In this document: positions 18,415-28,259 of the stretch, one piece after another
Numbering within the stretch: the first letter of the stretch is position 1
Layout: each line of letters opens with the position of its first letter
NCBI GenBank assembly: GCA_024685995.1
Contig: JAIBDY010000007.1
Span: 1-62,408, forward strand
DNA: 62,408 bases
Direction: 5' to 3'
Source of the DNA: Piscirickettsiaceae bacterium
GTDB lineage: Bacteria > Pseudomonadota > Gammaproteobacteria > Nitrosococcales > Methylophagaceae
Program-made: the position numbers and the translations under genes
Notes under the pieces: model-generated
Told to the model about the DNA's origin: nothing
The model's database searches: none
What the model saw: only the letters and a program-made list of their open reading frames with translations

Positions 18415-19794
18415 TTATTTATGAACAGCCAATTGTTCGCGCCAACCAGGGAAAATCCTATCGGCATCGCCCGGGAAAGATTCAAAGGCACGCGCAAATT
18501 CACGATGTTCTTTGGCATATTCAATTGGATCGGCACCCGATTTCCAACATTCAAATGCTTGACGTAAAGAGGTCGCACCCGCTGCGGGACTATCGATATG
18601 ACCATAAGCGCCCCCACCCGAGGTATTGATCACATTACCATGCCCAAGGTTTTCAAAGAAGCCGGGTAATCGTAATGCATTCATCCCCCCCGAGATAATC
18701 GGTGTTGTCGGTTTCATCCCATACCACTCTTGATGATAATAAGGCCCATCGGCACTATCTCGTTCAATCATATAGGCAATGTTACGGTCGTCAGCACCGC
18801 CCTCCATCTTACCGTAACCCATGGTACCTACATGGATACCGGAGGCGCCCTGTAGACGTGAAATTTTCGCCAACACAAATGCAGTGTAGCCACGTACCGA
18901 TGACGGTGATGTGATCGCACCGTGACCTGCGCGGTGATAATGTAAATATTGATTTGGGTAGTTACGACGCGCTGTCGTAATCATCCCAGGGCCACCAACA
19001 TAACCATCGACTAAGAAAGCCACTTTGTCGGCATCTGATCCAAATGTCTCTAAAATATAATCTGCACGCGCCAACATCTCATAATGATCATCGGCGGTGA
19101 TATTTGCTGAGAATAATTTCGCTTCTCCGGTTTCATCCTGTGCCCGTTTCATCGCATCGGCAACGAGCGGGATAACCTTTTTCATCGGGCAAAAAACTTG
19201 GTTACCTTGCGGCTCATCATTTTTAATAAAGTCACCGCCTAACCAAAATTGATAAGCAGCTTCAGCAAACGGTTCAGGACGCAAACCTAATTTGGGTTTG
19301 ATGATCGTTCCGGCTATATAGCCACCATTGATTAATGGTCGACCTAGAATACGCCACATATCAGTGATGTCTTTAGAAGGTCCGTCAAATAACTGCAACA
19401 TGCGAGGCGGGACATAGAAATCTTGGATTTGAGCACATTTGACGTCACCCATCCCTTGATTATTCCCAATGGCAAGCGTCAAGAATGACACAATCATCAC
19501 CCGACCATCGATCATATTACGGTCAAACAAATCATTAGGATATGCGACTTTCATGATCCCTTTCGCTTCATCAATTTCATAGACCATGGCGTCAACGCCC
19601 TTGGTAAAGTCATCGGTTGTTGACACTTCAACGTTAGTACCGGTAGACGATTCTGCCGCAAGATGTGCTGCCGTCTCTAGGTAACCATGGCCATCAGCTG
19701 GCGTCATATGATAAACAACAAGGATATGTTCGCCGTTAGCAATTAGCTCATCTTCTTTTAAGCTAAGGTCGGCATACCGTGAGGATTGATCCAT
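18415..19794 (-). CDS. cbbM: Ribulose-1,5-bisphosphate carboxylase/oxygenase, form II
   Basis: The 459-residue product is a full form II RuBisCO large chain. It fixes CO2 onto ribulose 1,5-bisphosphate, giving two 3-phosphoglycerates. K166 in [11 protein letters not shown] and the carbamylated K191 with D193 and E194 in [14 protein letters not shown] fall at the classical form II numbering. [19 protein letters not shown] and [10 protein letters not shown] complete the active site. No small subunit is present, as expected for form II. It leads cbbQ and cbbO and is divergent from cbbR. Form II enzymes suit high-CO2, low-O2 conditions, which says something about habitat. Confidence 0.98.
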   Translation of the reverse strand: MDQSSRYADLSLKEDELIANGEHILVVYHMTPADGHGYLETAAHLAAESSTGTNVEVSTTDDFTKGVDAMVYEIDEAKGIMKVAYPNDLFDRNMIDGRVMIVSFLTLAIGNNQGMGDVKCAQIQDFYVPPRMLQLFDGPSKDITDMWRILGRPLINGGYIAGTIIKPKLGLRPEPFAEAAYQFWLGGDFIKNDEPQGNQVFCPMKKVIPLVADAMKRAQDETGEAKLFSANITADDHYEMLARADYILETFGSDADKVAFLVDGYVGGPGMITTARRNYPNQYLHYHRAGHGAITSPSSVRGYTAFVLAKISRLQGASGIHVGTMGYGKMEGGADDRNIAYMIERDSADGPYYHQEWYGMKPTTPIISGGMNALRLPGFFENLGHGNVINTSGGGAYGHIDSPAAGATSLRQAFECWKSGADPIEYAKEHREFARAFESFPGDADRIFPGWREQLAVHK

Positions 19795-19825
19795 GACTGT
19801 GTCCCTTTGTGTTTATTAGGTGAGC

Positions 19826-19854
19826 AAGCGTTGTCATTACGTTAGACAACGCTT
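19826..19854. promoter_or_regulatory. Perfect 10-bp inverted repeat in the cbbM leader
   Basis: AAGCGTTGTC (19826-19835) and GACAACGCTT (19845-19854) are exact reverse complements around ATTACGTTA. It sits 32-60 bases upstream of the cbbM start, so it is either a 5'-UTR stem-loop in the cbbM mRNA or a protein-binding site close to the promoter. Confidence 0.5.
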
Positions 19855-19862
19855 CTAAATGA

Positions 19863-19916
19863 CTTAGTTTTATTAGATATCTAGTGTAGGTTACTTTTTA
19901 TATAAATAAAACTAAG
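19863..19916. promoter_or_regulatory. Perfect 12-bp inverted repeat between cbbM and cbbR, candidate CbbR operator
   Basis: CTTAGTTTTATT (19863-19874) and AATAAAACTAAG (19905-19916) are exact reverse complements 30 bases apart, with the palindrome TAGATATCTA (19874-19883) between them. LysR regulators such as CbbR bind AT-rich inverted repeats in the divergent intergenic region next to their own gene. The position fits, but the assignment to CbbR is inference. Confidence 0.5.
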
Positions 19917-19959
19917 ATATTTTGATTATAATAATAAGAAAAACTTATGATATAACGCC

Positions 19960-20904
19960 ATGAATATCACACTCAGACAATTACAAATTTTCGAAGCCGT
20001 TGCCCTGCATCTTAGTTATACCCGCGCAGCTAAGGTTTTATATTTGACGCAACCGGCTGTTTCAATGCAAATCAAACAATTAGAGGCAGAATTGGCCCTG
20101 TCTCTGTTTGAGCGCATCGGTAAGACATTATTTTTAACCGAAGTTGGGACAGAGTTACTCCACTATGCTCGTCAGATTTCGCAACAACTTATCGAATTAC
20201 ACGATGTGATGGATGAGTTCCGTGGTAGCGAAAAAGGACATTTAACCATTGCCGTCGTTACCACCGCCAATTCCTTTGCTTTAAAACTTTTAGGCGAATT
20301 TTACAAACGTTTTTCAGCCACTAAAATTAGTTTAGATATCACCAACAGAGCCAGCTTAATTAAACGCTTAAGTGGCAATAATGTTGACATGGTCATCATG
20401 GGCCAACCACCCGAAGGGTTGGATGTTGACGCCACCCCTTTCTTAACAAACCCTTTGGTGGTGATAGCCCCAAAGGATCACCCACTATCGACGACAAAAA
20501 AAATTCCGTTATCCATATTACAACAACAAACTTTTATTATGAGAGAACAAGGCTCTGGTACTCGGATCGTGATGGAGCAGTATTTTGGACAGCGTGGTTA
20601 TAGTATTAACTCTGTCATGGAAATGAGTAGTAATGAAGCCATTAACCGAGCGGTAGAAGCAGGGTTAGGTCTTGGTATCGTCTCGCGCCACACCCTAGAA
20701 ATGGAGCTGGCACTCGATCAATTGGCTATTTTAGATGTCGATGATTTTCCTATCATGCGTCATTGGTATTTAGTCCATAGAAAAGGTAAGCGTTTCACAG
20801 CTTTAGCCTCTGCATTTAAAAAACTTGTCACCGAGGATGCCAGTCAAATTTTATCAAAACAATGCACGTACACGACACCAAAAATGGTTGTCGCAACCGA
20901 GTGA
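19960..20904 (+). CDS. cbbR: LysR-type regulator of the CO2-fixation genes
   Basis: The 314-residue product has the LysR helix-turn-helix (MNITLRQLQIFEAVALHLSY, TQPAVSMQIKQLEAEL, residues 1-62) and a periplasmic-binding-like effector domain (about 90-300, with VTTANSFALKLLG and EAGLGLGIVSRHTLE). It is divergent from cbbM with 165 bases between the starts, the standard cbbR position. CbbR proteins sense Calvin-cycle metabolites and activate cbb transcription. The intergenic inverted repeats are its likely targets. It ends one base before the convergent glycerate kinase. Confidence 0.9.
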   Translation: MNITLRQLQIFEAVALHLSYTRAAKVLYLTQPAVSMQIKQLEAELALSLFERIGKTLFLTEVGTELLHYARQISQQLIELHDVMDEFRGSEKGHLTIAVVTTANSFALKLLGEFYKRFSATKISLDITNRASLIKRLSGNNVDMVIMGQPPEGLDVDATPFLTNPLVVIAPKDHPLSTTKKIPLSILQQQTFIMREQGSGTRIVMEQYFGQRGYSINSVMEMSSNEAINRAVEAGLGLGIVSRHTLEMELALDQLAILDVDDFPIMRHWYLVHRKGKRFTALASAFKKLVTEDASQILSKQCTYTTPKMVVATE

Positions 20905-21783
20905 TTACTGGTTTAAATCGACAATATTACGATAACGATCTAACGCAAACAAATAATCGACCTTCTCAGGCAAGTCACTTAACATATTTTCTGTAACACG
21001 CTGAAAATACTCAATAAATACACGCAACTCCGAATCACTCATTAAGCGATGAGACAGGTCAAGCGTGCTTTGTTTGTTCCGTAAACTTTTTTCATGTTGA
21101 CAACGCCAATCAAAAATACAGTCAAAACTCGGCGCTTTTAACATCACCCAACGGTCAATTAGGTTAAATAAAGCAGGATAAGTCGATAACAATTGTTGAT
21201 TAACATAATGTCGCCACTGTCCCGTGCTATCTTGCTCTCGTTCCAATCGATTGATCGCTGTGTGTAAATATGCGTCAGCTTGCGGCTGTGCACCTAAACA
21301 CCAACCCTCAAGAATCACAATATCAACAACAGACACCTTATCCCACTCAGACTCGGGATAACGATCATCGGTGACTTTGTTAAACCGCGGAATAACCACC
21401 TCATTTTGTTGGTATTGCAACATTTTCAAGACATCGACCGCTAATCTCACATCATGTGTGCCAGGTACGCCTCGTGTTTGCAATAAGGGGTGTATCTTGG
21501 CAGCCAATTGTGCGCGTTCAGCACGCGTGAAATAGAAATCATCCAAAGAAAGTGCCACGGCGTTAAGTTGCTGTTGTGCAAATAATGACACCATTAAGGC
21601 CGCCAATGTGCTTTTACCACTGCCTTGGGCACCATTAATGCCAATGATCAAAGGATGTGCAGCATGAGTTTGTTCTATAGCCAGTTTAGCCACCATCGGC
21701 ACAAACCATTTTTCCGCCTTCATCAAATAGGTTTGCGGCAGTTGATGTTCATGAATAAAGGTCATTAAAGCTTGATTTTGCAT
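20905..21783 (-). CDS. D-glycerate 3-kinase-like P-loop kinase
   Basis: The 292-residue product has Walker A GINGAQGSGKST (about 47-58), ALSLDDFYFTRAER, RGVPGTHDVRL and VVILEGWCLGAQPQ. This matches the plant-type glycerate kinase branch of the phosphoribulokinase/uridine kinase superfamily. It would make 3-phosphoglycerate from glycerate, the last step of phosphoglycolate salvage. RuBisCO oxygenation makes phosphoglycolate, so its place beside cbbR is meaningful, though the gene is convergent rather than in the cbb operon. A pantothenate- or uridine-kinase-like role is less likely given the GTHD block. Confidence 0.75.
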   Translation of the reverse strand: MQNQALMTFIHEHQLPQTYLMKAEKWFVPMVAKLAIEQTHAAHPLIIGINGAQGSGKSTLAALMVSLFAQQQLNAVALSLDDFYFTRAERAQLAAKIHPLLQTRGVPGTHDVRLAVDVLKMLQYQQNEVVIPRFNKVTDDRYPESEWDKVSVVDIVILEGWCLGAQPQADAYLHTAINRLEREQDSTGQWRHYVNQQLLSTYPALFNLIDRWVMLKAPSFDCIFDWRCQHEKSLRNKQSTLDLSHRLMSDSELRVFIEYFQRVTENMLSDLPEKVDYLFALDRYRNIVDLNQ

Positions 21784-22010
21784 TTCAACCCCAAACCTTG
21801 CTAATCGTCTACTGACACTTCATAGATCACCCTGTGCTGTTAACTAATAACATACGCTATAAAATCATCGAAGTACAAGCTTAGCCATTTATGCCACTCT
21901 GACTTATTAACAAACCAAAAAAACAAAAAGTATCGTAAACACTAGTCCTTAAATAGTGCGATCAGCTACAATGCTTTTAACCTGTACACTTATCGGCCAT
22001 GATGCACGCC

Positions 22011-22703
22011 ATGAAACTACTGTCTGTCAATGTCTCAAAACCCAAAATAAGGCGTTTTGGATTCAAATTCATCACCACGGCCTTTTTAAAAAAACCGGTT
22101 GATGGCAAGGTCGCTATCACCCATGGCAACTTGGCGGGGGACAAGCAAGCCGATCTAATGAATCATGGTGGCGCAGATAAAGCCGTCTATGGCTTTTCGC
22201 CCGATCATCATGGGTATTGGAAACAGCAATTGGGTATTGATCATATTGATTTTGGTAAGTTTGGTGAAAACCTCAGCATTAGCGGTCTAGATGAAGCCGA
22301 AATTGCGATTGGCGACAGATTGAAGATTAACGATTGTATTCTGGAAGTCAGTCAACCTCGTATTCCATGCTATAAAATTAGCTTTGAATTTAAACACATG
22401 CCCATGCTCAATAACTTCATCGCTTATGCCCATACTGGTGTCTATTTCCGGGTGATTAAAACGGGCACGATTGCCGCTAATGATGCGGTCGAAATCATCT
22501 ATAAACATCCTGCTAATATCACCATCAAAAATCTGTTTCGAGCTTACTTCGATAGCAAATACCCTGACCAAGAAAAAGTCATGCGCGCAGCCGTTGCCAT
22601 TCCAGAGTTGGCAGAGGCTTGGAAAACTAAAATGGTTGATCGATTGCACCTCATTGATTTATATTACCAACGTCAGAAAAAGAGAAAAACAAGCAACAAA
22701 TAA
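22011..22703 (+). CDS. MOSC-domain protein, YiiM type
   Basis: From the ATG at 22011 (MKLLSVNV; 21999 and 22002 are possible earlier starts) the product is 230 residues. It has the MOSC beta domain with HGNLAGDKQADLMNHGGADK, FGENLSISGLDE, GDRLKINDCILEVSQPRIPC (the conserved Cys) and a C-terminal helical 3-alpha extension. YiiM-type proteins take part in molybdenum-cofactor-dependent reduction of N-hydroxylated compounds. It is monocistronic. Confidence 0.88.
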   Translation: MKLLSVNVSKPKIRRFGFKFITTAFLKKPVDGKVAITHGNLAGDKQADLMNHGGADKAVYGFSPDHHGYWKQQLGIDHIDFGKFGENLSISGLDEAEIAIGDRLKINDCILEVSQPRIPCYKISFEFKHMPMLNNFIAYAHTGVYFRVIKTGTIAANDAVEIIYKHPANITIKNLFRAYFDSKYPDQEKVMRAAVAIPELAEAWKTKMVDRLHLIDLYYQRQKKRKTSNK

Positions 22704-22774
22704 CCATATATCAATAATTTATACCTGATACATAAAGCAATTTGTTCTAACTCGACCAAGTAGATACTTTCAAT

Positions 22775-24031
22775 TTGTCATCCCTTCACTCTTCTCAATA
22801 CGACGTTGTCATCATCGGCGCCGGTGCATCCGGTTTATTGTGTGCCAGCACCGCAGCTAAAAAAGGCCGACGTGTGCTCGTTTTAGAACGTGCAAATAAG
22901 GTTGGCAAAAAGATATTAATGTCCGGTGGTGGTCGCTGCAATTTCACCAATCAATTTGTTGAGGCCGAAAACTTTCTTTCCCAAAACCCCCACTTCTGCA
23001 AAGCCGCGTTAAAGCGCTATAGCCAATGGGATTTTATTAGTATGGTGGAGCGTTACGAAGTTCATTACGAGCAGCGTCGCCACCATCAACTATTTTGCCG
23101 TGACTCTGCCAAAGATATTCTCAATATGTTGTTAACAGAATGTCATCAAGCGGGTGTCGACATTAAAACCCATTGCGAAATTGAACAAATTACGGCGTTG
23201 GAACACAAAGGCCATTCTGATAAGCACCAACATCAAGATGATCGCTGTCGATATCAAGTCAACTACCTGCATGATAAAACTCACTTCAAACAAACATGTC
23301 AATCGCTAGTTATCGCTACCGGCGCCTTGTCTATTCCATCTTTAGGTGGCAGTGGCATCGGTTATGATATTGCACAGCAATTTGGTTTAACCGTCACGCC
23401 ACGACAAGCAGGCCTCGTGCCCTTTATGTTCAGCGATGATCTGAAGCCAGTCTGTGAACAATTATCAGGCTTAGCATTAGAAGTCACGGTCACCTGTAAT
23501 AAACAAAGCTTTACTGAGAACATGCTATTCACACACCGTGGACTCAGTGGGCCTGTCATGCTGCAGGTTTCAAATTATTGGCAAGCGGGTGACACCCTTG
23601 AGATTGATTTATTACCCAATCTCGATGCCGGCCACTGGCTGGTTGAGTCCAAACAGCAACACCCCAAGAACCTACTCAAAACCATCTTAAACCATCGACT
23701 TGCTAAACCGCTTGTCACAGAGTTACAAGCGCGTTGGTGGTCTGATAAAGCACAATCTTCGCTTGCGGCGTTCACCGATAAACAACTCATTGCCATCGGG
23801 CAGCAACTCAACCAATGGCAAGTAAAGCCCTCTGCAACTGAAGGTTATCGCACTGCAGAAGTGACGCTAGGCGGTATTGATACCGATGGCATCAGTTCTA
23901 AAACCATGGAAGCCAAACAACAAGCTGGTCTTTATTTTATCGGCGAAGTATTAGATGTCACTGGCCACCTGGGCGGTTTTAATTTTCAATGGGCTTGGTC
24001 ATCCGGTTACAGTGCTGGCTTGTTTGTTTAA
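22775..24031 (+). CDS. BaiN-like / HI0933-family FAD-dependent oxidoreductase
   Basis: The 418-residue flavoprotein has an N-terminal dinucleotide site (VVIIGAGASGLLCASTAAKK) and the family-typical KKILMSGGGRCNFTN. A second dinucleotide-like segment is LVIATGALSIPSLGGSG, and the C-terminus GEVLDVTGHLGGFNFQWAWS closes the FAD pocket. The physiological substrate of this family in gammaproteobacteria is unknown. The frame has no ATG near the start, so TTG at 22775 is the likely initiation codon. It is 70 bases before another FAD gene on the same strand. Confidence 0.88.
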   Translation: MSSLHSSQYDVVIIGAGASGLLCASTAAKKGRRVLVLERANKVGKKILMSGGGRCNFTNQFVEAENFLSQNPHFCKAALKRYSQWDFISMVERYEVHYEQRRHHQLFCRDSAKDILNMLLTECHQAGVDIKTHCEIEQITALEHKGHSDKHQHQDDRCRYQVNYLHDKTHFKQTCQSLVIATGALSIPSLGGSGIGYDIAQQFGLTVTPRQAGLVPFMFSDDLKPVCEQLSGLALEVTVTCNKQSFTENMLFTHRGLSGPVMLQVSNYWQAGDTLEIDLLPNLDAGHWLVESKQQHPKNLLKTILNHRLAKPLVTELQARWWSDKAQSSLAAFTDKQLIAIGQQLNQWQVKPSATEGYRTAEVTLGGIDTDGISSKTMEAKQQAGLYFIGEVLDVTGHLGGFNFQWAWSSGYSAGLFV

Positions 24032-24101
24032 AGCCAGCTATAGCGACACACAGTCATGCTAATATAGCCGCCTGAATGTCTCCCAAAACGCGAAGCCTGT
24101 T

Positions 24102-25751
24102 ATGTTACGACTAAATGAAATTAAACTCCCGCTCGATCACCCTCCCGAAGCGCTTCAACAAGCTATCGCAGATACGCTCAAGATCGACAAAGAGCAAGTC
24201 GTCAATTTCACTATCTTTAAGCGTAGCTACGATGCGCGTAAAAAAAATAAAATCATCTTGATCTATCAAATTGATATCTCACTAGGTCCCGAACAAGAGC
24301 AACGGCTGCTAGAACAAAATATCAATACTCACTTTGTCCGGCCCACGCCAGATACCCGCTATCACTTTGTAGCACATGCTGAACCCGACTTTCCCAAACC
24401 GCATCAACAACGCCCTATTGTGATTGGTTTTGGCCCTTGCGGCTTATTAGCAGCCCTCGTGCTTGCCCAAATGGGCTTAAAACCTATCGTGTTAGAACGC
24501 GGTCAAAACGTCAAGCAACGGACTAAAGACACTTGGGCACTCTGGCGTCAAGGCAAGCTCGATACCGAATCTAATGTGCAATATGGTGAAGGTGGCGCAG
24601 GCACCTTCTCAGATGGCAAGCTATACAGCCAAGTGAAAGACAAACGCCATCTAGGGCGTAAAGTACTCCAAGAATTTGTTAAAGCCGGTGCTCCTGAAGA
24701 AATCCTTATGGTGAGCAAGCCCCATATTGGCACCTTTAAATTGGTCAAAATGGTCGAAAAAATGCGTGCTGAGATTATTGCGCTTGGTGGTGATATTCGT
24801 TTTCAACATAAAGTGGACACCTTACACCGTGAAACAACAGACACGGGGCAAGGCAAAATAAGCAGTTTGACGCTCAGTAATGGTGACACCTTACATAGTG
24901 ACCATATTATTCTCGCCATCGGACACAGCGCTCGGGATAGCTTTCAAATGCTGCTCGACCAAGGCGTTTATATTGAACCCAAACCGTTTTCTATTGGCTT
25001 TCGTATCGAACACCCACAATCAGTCATCGATAAAGCCCGTTTTGGCCAACAGGCTGGCAATGCCATTCTAGGCGCTGCCGATTACCATCTCGTGCATCAT
25101 TGCCCGAATGGTCGCAGCGTGTACAGCTTTTGCATGTGTCCTGGTGGCACCGTTGTCGCAGCGGCCTCTGAAGAAGGTGGTGTCGTGACCAACGGTATGT
25201 CGCAATATTCACGTAACGAACGCAATGCCAATGCAGCCATTGTCGTTGGCATTGATCCTGATCGAGACTACCCGGGGCATCCACTGGCAGGTATCGATCT
25301 GCAACGACGTCTAGAAAAAATGGCCTACCAACAAGGCGGTGAAAGTTATCATGCCCCAGCCCAACTAGTCGGTGATTTTCTCGCTAATAAACCCTCTACG
25401 ACACTGGGCAAAGTTACGCCGTCTTATCAACCCGGCGTCAAACTAGGTGACCTATCGCAAACCATGCCACCTTTTGTGATTAACGCAATCAGAGAAGCTA
25501 TTCCTGTGTTTGATCGACAAATTGAAGGGTACGCGATGGCCGACGCCGTCTTGACAGGGGTAGAAACACGTACATCTGCCCCGATCAGTATAAAGCGTGA
25601 TAAAACTTTTCAAAGCATTAACACCCAAGGCTTATATCCTGCAGGAGAAGGCGCTGGCTATGCTGGTGGTATTTTATCTGCCGCCATTGACGGCATCAAA
25701 GTGGCTGAGGCCGTTGCACAAAGTCTCTTAGTCAATAACGTCAATAGCTAA
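24102..25751 (+). CDS. FAD-dependent dehydrogenase-like protein (COG2509 type)
   Basis: The 549-residue product has an N-terminal ferredoxin-like domain (residues 1-90, LKIDKEQVVNFTIFKRSYDA). The dinucleotide site PIVIGFGPCGLLAALVLAQM follows, then YGEGGAGTFSDGKLYSQVKD, and a C-terminal GLYPAGEGAGYAGGILSAAI. This domain order is typical of the COG2509 'uncharacterised FAD-dependent dehydrogenases'. The reaction is not known. It follows the BaiN-like gene and overlaps the convergent HAD gene by four bases. Confidence 0.88.
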   Translation: MLRLNEIKLPLDHPPEALQQAIADTLKIDKEQVVNFTIFKRSYDARKKNKIILIYQIDISLGPEQEQRLLEQNINTHFVRPTPDTRYHFVAHAEPDFPKPHQQRPIVIGFGPCGLLAALVLAQMGLKPIVLERGQNVKQRTKDTWALWRQGKLDTESNVQYGEGGAGTFSDGKLYSQVKDKRHLGRKVLQEFVKAGAPEEILMVSKPHIGTFKLVKMVEKMRAEIIALGGDIRFQHKVDTLHRETTDTGQGKISSLTLSNGDTLHSDHIILAIGHSARDSFQMLLDQGVYIEPKPFSIGFRIEHPQSVIDKARFGQQAGNAILGAADYHLVHHCPNGRSVYSFCMCPGGTVVAAASEEGGVVTNGMSQYSRNERNANAAIVVGIDPDRDYPGHPLAGIDLQRRLEKMAYQQGGESYHAPAQLVGDFLANKPSTTLGKVTPSYQPGVKLGDLSQTMPPFVINAIREAIPVFDRQIEGYAMADAVLTGVETRTSAPISIKRDKTFQSINTQGLYPAGEGAGYAGGILSAAIDGIKVAEAVAQSLLVNNVNS

Positions 25752-26512
25752 ACAACTGATACAAAAGGCGCAATAGCCTCCACAACTGACGGTGAAAAAC
25801 GCCCTTTTGACAGTGCCATTTTCTCTTCATCGCCTGAACGGTATTTGCCGGTTTCGACTAAACACGCCTGCAACCCAGCTTCCAATGCGCCGTTGACATC
25901 GGCTTCAACATCATCCCCTATCATTAGCACCTCTTCAGGTTTGCAAGCAACAGAGTGAACAGCAGCCATAAAAAACTCAGCGGCCGGTTTACCCAGAATT
26001 TCTGCTTTCCCCCCTGTCGCATACTCTAGTGCCACAATAAAAGGGCCTGCATCAAGAAACAATTTACCACCGCTTTTAAAATACTTGTTTCTCCCTATTC
26101 CAATAAGCGGTGCACCGACCATCAATAATTCAAAAGCCTGATTGAGGCTTGCATAGTCAAAACACTCTGCGGCATCCGTGATAACAACCGCATTTGGGCT
26201 AGCTGTATCAAAACCAGTAAATTCAGGCTCTAAATCCGGGTGAATTAAACAGTATGGTCTTAAGTTGCTTTCAGTTAAACGTTGTTTGATAGCAGATACA
26301 GCCGTGAACAGTTGTGATTTTTCTATCTCAAAGCCCATTTTTTGCAATGTCGTTAAGATTACACTTTCGGGACTCCGTGAGCTGTTTGTTACAAATCTGC
26401 AAGGCAGATCCGTTCGCTGCTGTAGTTGTCTAAGCGCCTCGACTGCACCCTTAATGGGCTGATTATCCTCGTAAAGTACACCACTAATATCAAATAAAAT
26501 CGATTTAATCAT
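25748..26512 (-). CDS. HAD-IIA hydrolase (LHPP/NagD-like phosphatase)
   Basis: The 254-residue product has HAD motif I as FDISGVLYED, motif II in FVTNSSRSPE, a C2-type cap and motif III/IV as ILGKPAAEFF and MIGDDVEADVNGALEAG. The first motif has DxS rather than DxD, as in the LHPP group (phospholysine/phosphohistidine inorganic pyrophosphate phosphatase). It should remove phosphate from a small molecule or protein; the substrate is not known. It is convergent with, and overlaps, the FAD gene. Confidence 0.88.
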   Translation of the reverse strand: MIKSILFDISGVLYEDNQPIKGAVEALRQLQQRTDLPCRFVTNSSRSPESVILTTLQKMGFEIEKSQLFTAVSAIKQRLTESNLRPYCLIHPDLEPEFTGFDTASPNAVVITDAAECFDYASLNQAFELLMVGAPLIGIGRNKYFKSGGKLFLDAGPFIVALEYATGGKAEILGKPAAEFFMAAVHSVACKPEEVLMIGDDVEADVNGALEAGLQACLVETGKYRSGDEEKMALSKGRFSPSVVEAIAPFVSVV

Positions 26513-26885
26513 CGCAAACTCCTTTTAGCAGCAATAGAAAATTCAACAGTATTGATGGCTTCAATTGACCCCAAAAGACTCGACAAAACGGTATGTTGTT
26601 AATCTGATCAGGTTTAACGTACTAAAAACGACAAGTTCGGACTACTTTCAACCGCTTACATCTTATTAAACAATAGACGCTTCAGTTTCATAACGCCACC
26701 CCAACCTCATATTCGCTATTCTTGAGTCTAAAACACGCCGCTTATTGCTTATAGCCAAAATTGAACTTGATACAAAATACCATTACACCTAGGTAGGTGT
26801 TCGCTGTACTTTAATGGCTATTTCCAATAATCTGTTCTACACTAAAACGATAGCACCACCTCGATTATTTCTTTAATTATCAAGG
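26513..26885. other. Gene-free stretch with a short inverted repeat
   Basis: This lies between the divergent starts of the HAD gene and the decayed lipoprotein. The only structure I see is ACACCTA (26785-26791) and TAGGTGT (26794-26800), an inverted repeat about 95 bases before the lipoprotein start that could be an operator. No small gene or RNA is recognisable. Confidence 0.35.
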
Positions 26886-26894
26886 ATGTTAGGC

Positions 26895-27439
26895 ATGATT
26901 AAACATAAGACTATGTCGTATCTACTGACTTCTGGCTTATGCCTATTGCTGTTTCTATTGCTAAGTGGTTGCAGTAACCAATTACCCAAAGGACAAGAGA
27001 TCACTAAATCACCATGGAGTAGTTTCGAAGAAGTTAAACTCGCCTATGATGAAATCACTCTTCATCAAACAACAACCGATGAGCTACTACAGCTTGGCTT
27101 TGCCCCCTACAGCACCCCCAATGTTAGAATTTTATCCTACTTGGATATTGTCAAAAGGTTCAGTCCAAATAATTTAGTACGTCCAGAAGTTCTGCCCCCT
27201 AGCGTCCGGCATTGTTTATCATCAAGGGAGCAATGTATGGCTTATGAAGCACGCCCTAGCGTTAGCAGAAGCGAACGGGTTGGCGCTTTAATGCCTTAAT
27301 CGTGATCAGCCATGATATTGCTGTTTATAAAATTTGGAGCGGCACACCCATTATCGATCAAGAACAAGCAAGGCAAAATTCCTTAGGTCCAATTCAAGGA
27401 TCAATAGGGTCTATTGCTAAAGACGCTGCCGGAATTTAA
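26895..27439 (+). pseudogene. Conserved lipoprotein gene with frameshift and internal deletion
   Basis: The first frame (to 27299) gives a lipoprotein signal ending in LLSGC and then SFEEVKLAYDEITLHQTTTD, LLQLGFAPYSTPNVRILSYL and PPSVRHCLSSREQCMAYEA. From about 27263 another frame continues the same family: TGWRFNALIVISHDIAVYKI, then WSGTPIIDQEQARQNSLGPI, ending AAGI. Between the halves about 20 residues that I recall in relatives are missing. The junction is at AACGGGTTGGCG, where the ERVG and TGWR coding sequences merge, so a deletion by short-homology recombination is plausible. The start at 26895 has AAGGA eight bases upstream. The function of the intact family is unknown. Confidence 0.65.
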
Positions 27440-27551
27440 TAAATTCCTATTATCGTTTTGATTAAAAGATCTTGTTAAAGGTGACATCTTTATGAGTCAG
27501 TTCTATAATTAACCTATAAATGTATATCCGACTTTAACGGAGGATAAAACA

Positions 27552-28034
27552 ATGAGTATTCCAATCCGAGTCTCAAACTATTTAGACACACATAATATCC
27601 ATTTTGATACTATCGCACATGAACCTGCCAACAGCACTATCGGTTCAGCCATAGAAGCACACCTATCACCTCGAAACATCGCTAAAGCTGTTGTGCTCGA
27701 AGATGATGAAGGCCGCCGTTTAATGGCAATTCTACCTGCTGATCACAAAATAAGTCTCCATAAACTGAGAGATGAAATGCAGGTATTAGATCTACACCTA
27801 GTCGATGAACAACGGGTTTACGAGCTTTTCAGTGATTGTGTTCCTGGTGCTGTACCTGCGCTTGCACAAGCATATAACATGAGCTCAATTTATGATGAGG
27901 CCTTGAACCATCTACATGATATTTATTTAGAAGCCGGTGATCATGAAACCTTAATTCACCTAAGCAACGAACAATTTAATAAATTAATGCAAGATACTCA
28001 GCATAGTCGCTTTAGTGGAGAGATATTTCACTAA
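27552..28034 (+). CDS. YbaK/ProXp-type aminoacyl-tRNA deacylase-like protein
   Basis: The 160-residue product matches the YbaK/prolyl-tRNA-synthetase editing fold: YLDTHNIHFDTIAHEPANST near the start, then SPRNIAKAVVLEDDEGRRLM with the conserved Lys, VPGAVPALAQAYNM and a C-terminal GDHETLIHLSNEQF. Such proteins remove wrongly attached amino acids from tRNA. The specificity cannot be read. Many members have TGG or SG in the GxxxP loop; here it is VPGAVPAL. AGGAGG-like AACGGAGG precedes the ATG. Confidence 0.85.
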   Translation: MSIPIRVSNYLDTHNIHFDTIAHEPANSTIGSAIEAHLSPRNIAKAVVLEDDEGRRLMAILPADHKISLHKLRDEMQVLDLHLVDEQRVYELFSDCVPGAVPALAQAYNMSSIYDEALNHLHDIYLEAGDHETLIHLSNEQFNKLMQDTQHSRFSGEIFH

Positions 28035-28259
28035 CAAAACAGGTTTTAAAAAACGACTGGCCATATTCCTGACATCGAGACATTTAGTGATGTCTTTATA
28101 TGCGACCTCGTCTATCATTTTGTGTCGCTAAAAACTAGAGCCTACCTATCACGCGATTAATACCCCTAAAGCGCTCATAAAATAAGCTATACTCAATTGC
28201 TCATTCATAATCTCATCACTGCTAATGATTAGGCTAATTAGCAGCTGTCAGAAATATCC

